Shown here: positions 27,007 to 36,156 of the stretch, piece after piece
Layout: each line of letters starts with the position of its first letter
How positions within the stretch are numbered: the stretch's first letter is position 1
NCBI GenBank assembly: GCA_026709985.1
Contig: JAPORY010000093.1
Span: 1 to 58,006, forward strand
Length of the DNA: 58,006 nucleotides
DNA from: Aestuariivita sp.
Lineage (GTDB): Bacteria; Pseudomonadota; Alphaproteobacteria; Rhodobacterales; Rhodobacteraceae
Direction of reading: 5' to 3'
Program-made: the position numbers and the translations under genes
The notes under the pieces: generated by a model
The model's input: the letters and a program-made list of their open reading frames with translations, nothing else
The model's database searches: none
Told to the model about the DNA's origin: nothing

Positions 27007-27290
27007 TTCACCGCACGGATATTCCAACCCGCACCGATCTCGGTGAACTCCCGAATTACCGGACGCACAAGCACACGCTGTTTGGGCGGCAAGAGGGCAT
27101 ATGCGCGGGCTGTCTCACCTTGTTTCCATTTCGGAACTTTACGATTGACCATGTGATCCCGCGCTCAAAGGGTGGCAGTGATCATATTGACAACCTGCAG
27201 CTTCTATGCGCAGCTTGCAACTCATCCAAAGGCGCGGGATCGCAAGAAGCATTCTTGGCCAAACTGACACAGGAAGGAATCAGGCGATGA
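27003..27290 (+). CDS. HNH endonuclease
   Basis: A 95-residue protein with a classic HNH domain. CAGC near residue 37 and CAAC near 75 would bind a structural zinc. Between them are FTIDHVIPRSKGG with the catalytic His and NLQLLCAACNSSKG with the Asn and Cys-containing finger. It overlaps the methyltransferase stop by four bases and its own stop overlaps the next gene (ATGA). HNH proteins nick or cut DNA. Coupling to a methyltransferase suggests a small restriction-modification pair, though it could instead be a homing-type nuclease helping the element. Confidence 0.9.
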   Translation: MIHRTDIPTRTDLGELPNYRTHKHTLFGRQEGICAGCLTLFPFRNFTIDHVIPRSKGGSDHIDNLQLLCAACNSSKGAGSQEAFLAKLTQEGIRR

Positions 27291-27478
27291 ACACGTCAAG
27301 ACGTGTCAGGGCAACAGACGAACTACCCGACAAGCTGGATCGCAAGCCAATCAAGTTTGATGAATTTACGGCGGCGATGCAGCAACTGATGGCGGCCGAG
27401 CCTAGCACGAAAAGCAAGAATCGCGAGCTAACGCGCTGCGAACTCAATCAGAAATTCAGAATGACGCGCCGCGACTAA
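27287..27478 (+). CDS. Small hypothetical protein, last gene of the element
   Basis: A 63-residue basic protein starting at the ATG that overlaps the HNH stop; an open frame upstream from 27206 is antisense-free overlap and unlikely to be used. It has no known motif. Its stop codon lies inside the right terminal inverted repeat, so the gene fills the element to its end. It may be a DNA-binding or control peptide; this is a guess based on charge and position. Confidence 0.55.
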   Translation: MNTSRRVRATDELPDKLDRKPIKFDEFTAAMQQLMAAEPSTKSKNRELTRCELNQKFRMTRRD

Positions 27479-27513
27479 GCGGCCACCCCTGCGGATTCAG
27501 CTACATAATTCCC
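27473..27513 (-). repeat. Right terminal inverted repeat of the methyltransferase element
   Basis: Reverse complement of the left end with three mismatches in 41 bases. The target duplication AAAAGAAA follows directly at 27514-27521. Confidence 0.95.
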
Positions 27514-27560
27514 AAAAGAAACGCATTGGTAGGAAAGGACGCAGATGGACGGTCAGAGAC

Positions 27561-28076
27561 TTAATTGTTGGTGTCTTCGGCACTCGAAGCTGGCTGGTCG
27601 TCGGCTGCCGCACGCCGCCGCTGAACCTCGTCACTGTAGATTTTGGCAAAGTCGATATTTTCCAAATTCAGAGAGGGAAAACCGCCATCATGAGTAACGT
27701 CACTGACGATTCGACGAACAAAAGGAAATAGCAGGCGCGGACATTCAATTAGGAGAAACGGGTGCATGCGGGGCTCGTCGACACCTTCAATCTCAAAAAG
27801 ACCAACATAATCGAGTTCCATTAGGAACAAATTGTCGTCTCCCTCCTTCGCAGTAGACTTGATATTGAGTTTGACAGAAACTGAATATTGATTCTCCGCA
27901 GAGGTTTTCTGAGCGTCCAAACCAACTTGCACACTGATGTTGGGTTGTGAAGGATTAGCAGGCGACTCAACGCCGACAACATTTTCGAAAGAAAGATCGC
28001 GGACAAACTGCCGCAGAATTTTCATTCGCACTTGCGGTTTGCTGTTCGCGGCTTCACTCGCTGCACCGTTTTTCAT
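27561..28076 (-). CDS. secB: Protein-export chaperone SecB
   Basis: A 171-residue cytoplasmic chaperone that delivers unfolded preproteins to SecA. Family blocks include RQFVRDLSFENVVG near residue 22, LDYVGLFEIEGVDEPRMHPFLLIECPRLLFPFVRRIVSDVT from about 88 to 128, and the C-terminal GGFPSLNLENIDFAKIY. An acidic, low-complexity tail of about 20 residues follows. It lies on the minus strand between fxsA and the mobile element. In related genomes it directly faces dnaQ. Confidence 0.96.
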   Translation of the reverse strand: MKNGAASEAANSKPQVRMKILRQFVRDLSFENVVGVESPANPSQPNISVQVGLDAQKTSAENQYSVSVKLNIKSTAKEGDDNLFLMELDYVGLFEIEGVDEPRMHPFLLIECPRLLFPFVRRIVSDVTHDGGFPSLNLENIDFAKIYSDEVQRRRAAADDQPASSAEDTNN

Positions 28077-28135
28077 AATAGAAACTCCGTCATTAACGTC
28101 GCATAAGAACCAATATCAAAAAAGCCGGTTAGACT

Positions 28136-28624
28136 TCAATTGTGATTAGAAATATTTTCTGACCAACGCTGCTGTTGCGGAGGCTGCGGGTGGGTTGTCA
28201 CTTCTTCATATTCACCGTCAATGACAAGGCCGTCAACGGTTGCAGTTTCGCAGTGTTTTTTGTCAACGGTTGCATTATAAGGCTCAAGACGGCGGAGTAT
28301 AGACTTGTGAATTGGTGGAAAGAATAACAAGACGCCGAGAGTGTCTGTCGCAAACCCTGGGAAAATTAGGAGCAGGCAACCAAGCAGAATGGATCCGTCA
28401 GTGGCAATGATAGCAGGAATTGGACTCAGATTTTTTCTGTCTTTTAAATAACCAACTATTTTGTCGCTAATCCGAATTGATTGCCAGCGAATCAAGAGAA
28501 TACCAACGACAGCGGTAGAAGCGATGATCGTTAGTGTAATCCAAACGCCGAAGAAGTTCCCTAGTTGGAAAAATATGCCCAGTTCAACGAGGACGACCAA
28601 GAAGATCAAATAAAGCCAAATCAT
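28136..28624 (-). CDS. fxsA: FxsA-family membrane protein
   Basis: A 162-residue protein with the FxsA core. An N-terminal helix (IWLYLIFLVVLVELGIFFQL, residues 2-21) and a second (WITLTIIASTAVVGILLI) are followed by ATDGSILLGCLLLIFPGFATDTLGVLLFFP, which holds the conserved Phe/Pro-rich helix. E. coli FxsA suppresses exclusion of phage T7 by F plasmid; its normal role is unclear. The tail past about residue 120 is hydrophilic. It is divergent from the Tim44-like gene and upstream of secB, the standard order in this class. Confidence 0.88.
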   Translation of the reverse strand: MIWLYLIFLVVLVELGIFFQLGNFFGVWITLTIIASTAVVGILLIRWQSIRISDKIVGYLKDRKNLSPIPAIIATDGSILLGCLLLIFPGFATDTLGVLLFFPPIHKSILRRLEPYNATVDKKHCETATVDGLVIDGEYEEVTTHPQPPQQQRWSENISNHN

Positions 28625-28841
28625 CTGACTATAACCGAGTGCCTTTCAGTAAGTATTTGGAACCGCAAGCAACATGAAAAACCACTCTACTTTGATAACA
28701 GAAAAACAAAGAGAACAAAAGAACAGCGGCAGATGTCAAGCGGCTCTGCACGGAAAAATGAACTATGGGTAGACTTATTCAAGGTCAAACCCTAAATGTA
28801 ATATGTTAAGCAGATGAGAGCGATTAAAGGGAGAGGTGCGG

Positions 28842-29507
28842 ATGAATTCGTCCATGATACAAATACTGGTTTTGGCCGGCGTAGCCCTTTTTTTGATCTT
28901 GCGCTTGCGCAGTGTTCTTGGAACCCGACAGGGGTTTGAAAAGCTACCCCAACGAGAAGTTGTCTCCGGACGAGAGGACGCAGAGGTTTATGAGGCTGAA
29001 GAGGGTCGCGACTACGAAGATGTCGCCCATTCTGAGTATGTTGAATCAGGTAGTGATGCAGAAGAAGCGTTGCACGCTATGGAGAGGGTGGATTCGTCGT
29101 TTTCTTTTGATGACTTTGTTCATGGAGCGCGGCAAGCCTACGAGATGATTGTGCTAGGCTTTGAGCACGGCGATATCAATGAGATTGCGCCTTACCTCGG
29201 ACAAGCCGTCAGAAGAGCCTTTGCGAGCAATATCGCAAAGCGCAAAAAGAAAGGTGTGACCGTCAAGGCCGAGTTCATCGGTATTCACGAAGCGTCAGTT
29301 CAAGATGTCGTATTTGATCATGAGACAAGTGAAGCACAAATTACTATGAAGTTCCGTGCCGAAATGAATATCGAGGTGCGGAACCGAGAGAATGAAGAAA
29401 TTCGTGGCAAACAAGGAACGCTCCGACGCTTAAGTGATACTTGGGTTTTTGAGCGGATTATGAAAGATAGCGACCCGAACTGGAAAGTCGTTGCGACGGC
29501 TCTCTGA
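28842..29507 (+). CDS. Tim44/TimA-like domain protein
   Basis: A 221-residue protein. One N-terminal membrane helix (IQILVLAGVALFLILRLRSVLG, about 5-26) is followed by an acidic linker rich in Glu/Asp/Tyr and a C-terminal Tim44-like domain. The last holds FVHGARQAYEMIVLGFEHGD and DTWVFERIMKDSDPNWKVVATA. The bacterial TimA group is a membrane-anchored relative of mitochondrial Tim44; its role in export or envelope maintenance is inferred. ATG 28842 is preferred over GTG 28836 because GGGAGAGG lies just upstream. A lytic transglycosylase gene (mltA) usually follows in this class but is absent here; the Smr gene comes directly after. Confidence 0.85.
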   Translation: MNSSMIQILVLAGVALFLILRLRSVLGTRQGFEKLPQREVVSGREDAEVYEAEEGRDYEDVAHSEYVESGSDAEEALHAMERVDSSFSFDDFVHGARQAYEMIVLGFEHGDINEIAPYLGQAVRRAFASNIAKRKKKGVTVKAEFIGIHEASVQDVVFDHETSEAQITMKFRAEMNIEVRNRENEEIRGKQGTLRRLSDTWVFERIMKDSDPNWKVVATAL

Positions 29508-29564
29508 GAGACAGGGAATCAGTCGCAGGCAGTGGTCAAGGCGTCGGCACAGTGGAATTAGAGC

Positions 29565-30176
29565 ATGTCGTCAATCAAGCCAGAGAGCACCGATTCCCAA
29601 CGAAAATTACGGCCCGACGAGCAGGCATTGTGGGAATTGGCGACAAAGAGCGTTATACGGGTTGATCAGACCGAAGAGACAAATAACCGATCAGATTTAC
29701 GCCAACGTCAGCGTTCGTCATATAGTGGCTTTGCAAAGCATGAGAGTAAAGTCCGGAACGATCTTTTTGCACCAGACCAGTCGGCAGCAGACGACTTGGC
29801 GGTGCACATGGATAGGAAAGCCTATCAGCGCATGCAAAGCGGGAAATTATCTCCCGAAGGCATACTTGATCTTCACGGCCTAACCGTCGAGCAAGCGCAT
29901 TCGGAACTCACACGGTTCATAAAAACCTCTTACGCCGCCAGACAAAGATTACTCTTGGTCATTACTGGTAAGGGAGAGCGGCGGGCTGAAGACGATCAGT
30001 CGTGGCAGCGGCCAACGGGAGTGCTTAGGCGAGTGGTCCCGCAGTGGTTACGAACCCCTCCGCTGTCGCAAGTGATCTTGCAGCAAAGTTTTGCCCACCA
30101 GCGTCACGGCGGTGCTGGCGCACTGTACGTATACTTGCGTCGGCAGCGTAAAAAACCAGTCGCTAACGGAAAATAG
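29565..30176 (+). CDS. Smr-domain protein
   Basis: A 203-residue protein with a charged N-terminal half and a C-terminal Smr (MutS-related) domain. ILDLHGLTVEQAHSELTRFI near residue 103 has the conserved DLHG. LLLVITGKGERRAED near 130 has the GKG loop, and SFAHQRHGGAGALYVYLRR is the C-terminal block. Smr domains are small endonucleases acting on DNA or RNA, for instance at stalled ribosomes. It follows the Tim44-like gene by 57 bp and ends 62 bp before the convergent hslU. Confidence 0.9.
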   Translation: MSSIKPESTDSQRKLRPDEQALWELATKSVIRVDQTEETNNRSDLRQRQRSSYSGFAKHESKVRNDLFAPDQSAADDLAVHMDRKAYQRMQSGKLSPEGILDLHGLTVEQAHSELTRFIKTSYAARQRLLLVITGKGERRAEDDQSWQRPTGVLRRVVPQWLRTPPLSQVILQQSFAHQRHGGAGALYVYLRRQRKKPVANGK

Positions 30177-30238
30177 CGATTGTCGGAGAGGCGAAGCTAA
30201 CGATAGCCGTTGTTAGTCGGGTCGAACAGAGCGTTCAA

Positions 30239-31546
30239 TCAAAGCACATAGCGACTGAGGTCGGAGGACTGCAGCAGCGGACCGAGATTCTCGTCGACGA
30301 AAGTAGAATTGACTTCAATGGTTTCACCCGCTCGCTCTGGCGCAGAAAAAGAGATATCCTCGAAAACGCGTTCAAGCACGGTATGGAGGCGTCGGGCACC
30401 GATATTCTCGACATTTTGGTTGACGTCAGCAGCAATATTGGCGAGTCGGTTAATCCCATCATCGGTGAAGACAACAGAGACCGCCTCGGTGCCCATCAGG
30501 GCTTGGTATTGTAAGGTGAGAGCATTGTCTGTCTCAGTCAAAATTTTGACAAAGTCGGCTTCGGTCAAGGCCCGTAATTCGACTCGAATGGGTAAGCGCC
30601 CTTGAAGTTCTGGCAGAAGATCCGAAGGCTTCGCGAGGTGAAAAGCGCCTGAGGCGATGAAGAGAATATGATCGGTTTTGACCGAGCCATACTTTGTCGA
30701 AACCGTGGTTCCTTCAATGAGCGGCAACAGATCACGCTGAACGCCTTCGCGGCTCACATCACCGCCTCTTGCTTCTGAGCGGGCACAGACCTTGTCGATC
30801 TCATCAAGGAAAACGATTCCATTTTCCTCAGTAGCGCGAATGGCCGATCGTGTAACAAGATCGTCATCAAGGAGTCGGTCTGCTTCTTCTTGCAGCAGAA
30901 TGTCGTAGCTATCAGCAACCGAGAGGCGTTTTCGCGTCGTGCGCCCGCCTAGTGCTTTGCCAAAAAGATCCGAAATATTCATCATACCCATACTGGCCCC
31001 TGGCTGTCCCGGGATATCAATTAGCGGGAAGGGATTTGATTGGTCGGTGACGTCCAGATCAATCATTTCGTCGTCAAGTTCACCGGCCAACAGCTGTTGG
31101 CGAAAACGATCACGCGTACTTTCTCGCGCATCCTTACCGGCAATTTCGTCGATGACGCGATCTTCGGCAGCGCTTCGTGCACTGGCTTGGACATCGGCGC
31201 GCATGTTATCGCGAGTCATTTTGATGGCCGCATCGACAAGGTCACGTACAATCTGTTCGACATCGCGACCGACATAACCAACTTCGGTGAATTTTGTCGC
31301 CTCAACCTTGATGAAGGGAGCATTAGCCAGCTTGGCTAAACGGCGGCTGATCTCGGTTTTGCCAACACCAGTCGGACCAATCATAAGGATATTTTTCGGA
31401 TAAACTTCCTCACGAATATCATCCGAGAGCTGACGCCGTCGCCAGCGGTTTCGCAGCGCGACAGCAACAGCGCGCTTCGCATCTTTTTGACCGATGATAA
31501 AGCGGTCCAGCTCGACGACAATTTCGCGAGGGGTTAAATCAGACAT
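30239..31546 (-). CDS. hslU: ATP-dependent protease ATPase subunit HslU
   Basis: A 435-residue AAA+ unfoldase. It begins with [37 protein letters not shown], Walker A is [16 protein letters not shown] near residue 55, and [24 protein letters not shown] carries the GYVG pore loop. The I domain spans about 110-230. Walker B is [10 protein letters not shown] near 245, and the sensor region and C-terminal [20 protein letters not shown] are intact. The C-terminus SDLSRYVL is the tail that inserts into HslV. The two subunit genes are separated by a DUF2157-like gene rather than being adjacent. Confidence 0.97.
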   Translation of the reverse strand: MSDLTPREIVVELDRFIIGQKDAKRAVAVALRNRWRRRQLSDDIREEVYPKNILMIGPTGVGKTEISRRLAKLANAPFIKVEATKFTEVGYVGRDVEQIVRDLVDAAIKMTRDNMRADVQASARSAAEDRVIDEIAGKDARESTRDRFRQQLLAGELDDEMIDLDVTDQSNPFPLIDIPGQPGASMGMMNISDLFGKALGGRTTRKRLSVADSYDILLQEEADRLLDDDLVTRSAIRATEENGIVFLDEIDKVCARSEARGGDVSREGVQRDLLPLIEGTTVSTKYGSVKTDHILFIASGAFHLAKPSDLLPELQGRLPIRVELRALTEADFVKILTETDNALTLQYQALMGTEAVSVVFTDDGINRLANIAADVNQNVENIGARRLHTVLERVFEDISFSAPERAGETIEVNSTFVDENLGPLLQSSDLSRYVL

Positions 31547-31555
31547 AGTGAGCCC

Positions 31556-32620
31556 TTACGCAGCAGGAGGCAGACGGTTGAGAGGTAAGGCAGGACCGAG
31601 AATCGATAGGGTTGTAGATCGAACTCTTTCCCAAGTAGCACCAAGGACAACAAGAAAAAACCCAAGAATGACGAAGATGTAGGCAGCGGCGAGGTCATCA
31701 AAGACCGTCAGACTTAACGCGACGCAGTACCCCGCAGCTGCGATCAAAAAAGAACGCCGATCAATGATGATTGCGACGATCGCGATTAGGAATAGGATAA
31801 TGAAGAGCAAAAAATGGGCAATAATCGTGTCTTGGGAAATTAAGCTGAGCGCAACGGTGTTAACCAAGGCTGGCGCGGCGATAATGTGGAGCCAGAATCC
31901 TTGTGCCGAGCGTCGACTGACACGGAGAGGATCGGACATGTCAAAAAACATGGCAGTCGTAAAGACGGCTAACCCAACAATAAGTGTTACCCACGCAAAG
32001 GGTCCATTGCTCGACAAGAGGAAAAAGTCACGAACTGTCAAGGGATTACCGACCTGAACGGCAGTCCAGAGTAAGGCGACAACAAACACGCCGGCGGCGA
32101 CTAAGGTCAGAGCAAACGGTACGCGAAATCGCCACCAAAACAGCAAAACAGAGAGTGTTGCGGCGGCAAGTGGAAGCGGAAGACTGGAGTAATCTTGCTG
32201 ACCTAGCATGAATGGCTCCGATAGCGCAGCGGCAAACCCAAGGACGGAGATCGCAGCCCACAAGAGTGATAATACGATCGACGGAGCCACCATTCGTCTC
32301 TTGCGAGAAAAATATTCGGCGGCGGCCCAAATCGGGATCGCGCTGACGAGGGAAAAAATCACGAATTGACGAACCAAACCGCCAGAAGCAAAGTCAAATA
32401 GCAAAGCGGCGACAAAACTCCAACCGCAGACGAGAATACCGAAGCCGACGACAATGAAGATTTCGTTGAAGCCTTGAAAAACTTCGAACGGTTCGTCACC
32501 GGCGGCAATAGCGTACTGAGCCTCCTGCCGTGACGAACTCAAGCGTGCGAGAGCCGCTACCTGTGCTTCTGAAAGAATGCCAGCGGCAACAGCGGCCCGC
32601 AGGTCGGCCTGATCAATCAT
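31556..32620 (-). CDS. DUF2157-like multi-helix membrane protein
   Basis: A 354-residue integral membrane protein. The N-terminal 45 residues are soluble and helical ([21 protein letters not shown]), as in DUF2157 proteins. About nine or ten hydrophobic helices follow. Function is unknown. It overlaps the hslV end by eight bases and ends nine bases before hslU, so it is embedded in the hslVU operon. The hslV-hslU gap in relatives often holds an acetyltransferase gene, so this may be a lineage-specific replacement. Confidence 0.75.
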   Translation of the reverse strand: MIDQADLRAAVAAGILSEAQVAALARLSSSRQEAQYAIAAGDEPFEVFQGFNEIFIVVGFGILVCGWSFVAALLFDFASGGLVRQFVIFSLVSAIPIWAAAEYFSRKRRMVAPSIVLSLLWAAISVLGFAAALSEPFMLGQQDYSSLPLPLAAATLSVLLFWWRFRVPFALTLVAAGVFVVALLWTAVQVGNPLTVRDFFLLSSNGPFAWVTLIVGLAVFTTAMFFDMSDPLRVSRRSAQGFWLHIIAAPALVNTVALSLISQDTIIAHFLLFIILFLIAIVAIIIDRRSFLIAAAGYCVALSLTVFDDLAAAYIFVILGFFLVVLGATWERVRSTTLSILGPALPLNRLPPAA

Positions 32621-33173
32621 GAGAGATTTTCTCGATCGTCAGATTGCCATTTGTATAGACACAAATGTCAGCGGCAATTGAAAGAGCGGCGCGAGCGATG
32701 TCCTCGGCACTTCGATCACTATCCATCATGCCACGGGCCGCAGCGAGAGCGTAGTTGCCACCGGAGCCGATGGCCGCAACATCATGCTCAGGTTCCAAAA
32801 CGTCGCCGGCACCGGTGATGATTAAGAGTTGTTTACCGTCGGAAACAAGGAGCATCGCTTCAAGCTTTTGCAAAAACTTGTCGGTTCGCCAATCCTTCGC
32901 AAGTTGTACTGCAGCGCGGGTTAGGTGTCCCGGCGCTGCTTCAAGTTTACTCTCTAACCGTTCCAGCAACGTAAAACAGTCAGCTGTCGATCCCGCAAAG
33001 CCAGCAACCACTTCAAAGCCGCCTGGTGAAATCCGTGACACTTTTCGGGCCGAACCCTTGATCACAGTTTGCCCTAGCGATACTTGTCCGTCACCTGCGA
33101 TCACGACCTCATTCTGTTTTTTCACACCGATTATAGTTGTTCCATGCCAGTGGTTTGATGATTGAGCGTTCAT
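32613..33173 (-). CDS. hslV: ATP-dependent protease peptidase subunit HslV
   Basis: A 186-residue proteasome-beta-type peptidase. [11 protein letters not shown] gives the N-terminal nucleophile Thr after a short propeptide of about ten residues. [48 protein letters not shown] and [17 protein letters not shown] are the conserved family stretches. It forms a double hexamer with HslU caps to degrade misfolded proteins. A sigma-32 promoter was looked for upstream, but the best match has the wrong spacing. IS-derived DNA begins about 460 bp upstream. Confidence 0.96.
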   Translation of the reverse strand: MNAQSSNHWHGTTIIGVKKQNEVVIAGDGQVSLGQTVIKGSARKVSRISPGGFEVVAGFAGSTADCFTLLERLESKLEAAPGHLTRAAVQLAKDWRTDKFLQKLEAMLLVSDGKQLLIITGAGDVLEPEHDVAAIGSGGNYALAAARGMMDSDRSAEDIARAALSIAADICVYTNGNLTIEKISHD

Positions 33174-33636
33174 ATCGAACTCCGAGGGGATAAAGCTTTA
33201 ATATGGTGACAAACGATTCAAGGCACAAGTATGGGTTCGGCAGAGCAGAGCAAAGTTCAAAAGTGTTGTGGAAACCTAAGAGAGCACCATTGAGTAGCCT
33301 GAACGGCTGAGAGAGGCAGAACCGAATTTGTCGGAGTGCGGCAAAACTGTTCTGTGTCGTTACATAGTTTGATGAAATTACGTAAGCAAATTAAATGTCG
33401 CTCGCGATGGTGCTCTTTAAGCAAAGTGGGTTTTGGCTAGACATAGGTGGATGGCACTTGAGCATCAATTTTCTGATTGTTTCCAGATTATGACAAGAAT
33501 TTGATCAGTAAGGCCAACATCGAATAAATCGGCGTCGGATTAAGGAACCTTAATCATGGAGAAGTTCATTTTTTTGGATAGGCAGATAGCGTCAATGATG
33601 AGATGGAGGGAAAACAACTCTCGTCTTCAAATTCTG
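33174..33636. other. hslV upstream region without a gene
   Basis: About 460 bp with no supported coding sequence on either strand. It should contain the hslV promoter near 33180-33260. It ends at the terminal repeat of a decayed IS. Confidence 0.5.
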
Positions 33637-35012
33637 GAGCCACTTGCAAAAATGATCTGAAGCGCGATTTTTTTGCACGCGGCAGATAGGAGACAACCGC
33701 GTGTGTATTTGATTTTACCCAACACAAGACACAGGAGAGGTTGTCCCATCCCCTTATCAAACGCGATATCCGATCTTTGGAACCGATTTCAAGCGGAATT
33801 ATTCCCCAACCTAGCTGCGGACCTCAGCCTGCTGACGGCGAACCACCAGCGTTTTGTCGCGGTACTGGCGATGAAGCCGGTCGAAGCCGTTATCACAACC
33901 TATTCGTATCGTTGTGGTCGTCCCCTTGCGGACCGCCGTGCCTTCGCTTGATCTTTTATCGCCAAGGCGGTTTAGGACTGACCGACAACACCCGCGCTGA
34001 TCGATCGTCTCCTGTGTGATCCCAAATGGCGCCGCCGTTGCGGTTGGGAACGCGGCGGTGAAATTCCGAGCGAGGCCCCCTTCTCACGCGCCGTTGCTTG
34101 GTTTGCCGAAACGGCCCTTTTGGAATGGATGCACGCGGCCCTAATCGAAGCCGCATTTGCGGCAGCTGTCGTCGGGCATAGTTCTCGCGCTTCGACCGCG
34201 ATTAAGGCGTGAGAAAGGCCAACGGCCAAAGCGTCGAAACCAAAGACCCCGAAAAGGCGAAGCCGAACCGAAGAAGCCGTAGCGTCTTGACCGCCAATTG
34301 AACGGTGGACTGTTGCTCAAAAAAATGATTGCAGATCTCCCTAAAGCCGGTGACATTGGCACCAAACGCAATTCCAAAGGCGATAAAACCCGTTGGCAAG
34401 GCGATAAGTTTCACCTTGCCGGGTCGGATGGCGACATTCCCATCAGCGGCCGGCTCACCGCAGCTTCGCGGTACGACAGTCAAGTGTCACTGCCGCTGGC
34501 GGCGATGACAAACCGTCGAGTAGATTACGGTTATGAACTTATGGATGTGGCTGATGATTGTTCCGAAATCCATCAGGACGCTAAGTCGCAAGGACAGGTC
34601 GCTCTCAGTGACCCCAATCCCCGCCGCGATCAGGCTCGAAAGCTGGTCGGCCATCTTGATCCCGCCAAGGAATGCGACACACAACGTTCCAGTGTTGAAC
34701 GGGGCTCTCAAAGATCGTTATGATGGTCGTCATATTCGGGTTACGGGCGCAACGAAGGTCGCGTGTCATCTCTTGTTCGGAAAATTAGCCTTAACCGTCG
34801 ACCAACGGCTCCGCCGTCACATCTAGCCCTTCTCACCGCTGTTCGTCGCGTTCTCGCCTTTGCTTGAGCGCCGCGTTCGTGCGCCGGTCAGATAGAACAT
34901 GTGCGGTTGGACCAATGCCGCTCGACCTTGATTTTGTAATAGTTGACCATCTGCTTTATATGTGACCACTTTTTTCCCATGACTACCCCTCCTTTATCTT
35001 TGCAAGTGGCTC
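33637..35012 (+). mobile_element. Decayed IS5/IS1182-like element with broken transposase
   Basis: Both ends carry GAGCCACTTGCAAA (33637-33650) and its reverse complement (34999-35012). Between about 33743 and 34826 the plus strand encodes, in several frames, pieces of one transposase. The N-terminus is LTANHQRFVAVLAMKPVEA; then come a WRRxCGWERxGEIPSEA-like segment, GDIGTKRNSKGDKTRW, GDIPISGRLTAASRYDSQV, DPNPRRDQARK, SSVERG and VACHLLFGKLALTVDQ. At least four frameshifts or stops separate these blocks. No convincing target duplication was seen. The N-terminal segment matches the minus-strand fragment at 38942-39139, so two related elements visited this region. Confidence 0.8.
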
Positions 35013-35410
35013 ATTAGTCAGATTTTGCCCGAACAGTTTTTACGAATTTACTACTTTGATCATAGGAACGAAATCGGAAGGAATTTTGAAACTTTTCGTG
35101 GTTTTGTTGAGCAAAGAGATTTTCCGACCATCAAGGCGATGATAGAAGTGTAATGATGGGGATTTAAACCTATCAATGCGTCTAAGTAATTGATTTTATT
35201 TGACTTTTAAGCGGGACACTAGTGATTCACCGAGCAGATGAATAGAGGCCATGCCGTAAACAAAATCCTTGTTGAAACATGTTCTGAAGGTTTGGGGAAT
35301 AGGATGACTGGCGGACACCGTGGCTCTGCATCATAGAGGAATAAATACATTTGGATTCCTTTTAAAAGATGGGATTAGTGCTTGTCATTTATAACATATA
35401 TATTATAAAC
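35013..35410. other. AT-rich gap before the HigBA-like pair
   Basis: About 400 bp with no supported gene. It probably holds the toxin-antitoxin promoter; a run ATATATATTAT lies just before the toxin start. Confidence 0.4.
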
Positions 35411-35746
35411 ATGACATGGATTGTAGAGACATTGGACAAGAGAGTTGACCGTGAATTGGCAAAGTTGCCACGCGACTTATATGCCCGTTTTCTGCAGGTT
35501 GGCGAACTTCTTGAGGAATATGGCCCACGAACGGTGGGAATGCCACATGTCCGATTTCTAACTGACGGTCTTTGGGAAATGCGGTTGAGTGGGAAACATG
35601 GAATTGCGCGGGCTATTTGTGTTACTGCCACCAAGCGGCGATTGATCGTTGTCTATGTGTTTCAGAAAAAAACTCAAAGAACGCCATCGTCTATATTGAA
35701 GAAGGCGAAGAAGAAGGCGAAGAAGAGGGCGAAGGAAGTGGAATGA
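35411..35746 (+). CDS. HigB/Gp49-like toxin of the RelE superfamily
   Basis: A 111-residue protein whose first 85 residues fit the phage-derived Gp49-like (HigB-type) toxins: LDKRVDRELAKLPRDLYARF, then VGMPHVRFLTDGLWEMRLSGKHGIARAICV and VVYVFQKKTQRTP. Such toxins cleave mRNA at the ribosome. The usual C-terminal helix is followed or replaced by a Lys-rich run (KKAKKKAKKRAK) encoded by an imperfect GAAGAAGGC repeat, which is odd and may be a repeat expansion. ATG 35411 gives the family N-terminus; the frame opens earlier at 35369. The stop overlaps the antitoxin start (ATGA). Confidence 0.88.
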   Translation: MTWIVETLDKRVDRELAKLPRDLYARFLQVGELLEEYGPRTVGMPHVRFLTDGLWEMRLSGKHGIARAICVTATKRRLIVVYVFQKKTQRTPSSILKKAKKKAKKRAKEVE

Positions 35747-36036
35747 CTAAATTATTAGATCTTAAGGCTGAATTTTTGAACAACTCGGAAAACCGAGTCG
35801 CCTATGAAGTATTAGCACCAGAATTTGATCTTGCCCGGAAGCTTATCGCTGCTCGAGCGATGGCGGGTCTTTCTCAACGTGAGGTTGCGGATCGCATGGG
35901 GACTCGGCAGAGTGAGGTCTCACGAATTGAGGGTGCTCGTCAAAACATCAGCATTGCTAAACTGGCGAAGTATGCCAGTGCTGTTGGCGCGAAGTTAGAT
36001 ATCCGGATTGAACCTATCAATGTCGATTTGAACTGA
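35743..36036 (+). CDS. HigA-like XRE-family antitoxin
   Basis: A 97-residue protein with a helix-turn-helix domain: ARKLIAARAMAGLSQREVADRMGTRQSEVSRIEG at about residues 30-63, then ISIAKLAKYASAVGAKLDIRI. It overlaps the toxin gene by four bases, and toxin-first order is the HigBA hallmark. The N-terminal 28 residues are likely the toxin-binding part. It is expected to neutralise the upstream toxin and repress the operon. Confidence 0.9.
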   Translation: MTKLLDLKAEFLNNSENRVAYEVLAPEFDLARKLIAARAMAGLSQREVADRMGTRQSEVSRIEGARQNISIAKLAKYASAVGAKLDIRIEPINVDLN

Positions 36037-36156
36037 GAGTTGAATGCGGCGGTAATCAGACTGAAGTAATCTAGTTTTAGTGTGTAAAGATTTTTTATTT
36101 TGAGATACATGATCTTTATAATCAGAAATTGTATTGCGCAAAAAGGAAAATAACAC

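Larger units (their letters stand above)
25324..27513. mobile_element. 2190-bp non-autonomous element carrying a DNA methyltransferase module
   Basis: The ends are 41-bp imperfect inverted repeats (38 of 41 match), both starting GGGAATTATGTAGCTGAA. Directly outside them is an 8-bp direct repeat AAAAGAAA at 25316-25323 and 27514-27521, the signature of a transposition target duplication. Inside are four overlapping or closely spaced plus-strand genes: an unknown protein, a DNA methyltransferase, an HNH nuclease and a small unknown protein. No transposase is present, so movement must have used one supplied in trans. The 8-bp duplication and GGG ends recall IS1595-type elements, which can carry passenger genes; that assignment is inference. 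It sits between convergent dnaQ and secB, disrupting neither. Confidence 0.9.

Noticed and set aside
33174-33260. Sigma-32-type promoter before hslV
   Set aside because: CTTGAA and CCATAT occur on the minus strand, but their spacing is only about ten bases, too short for the class.
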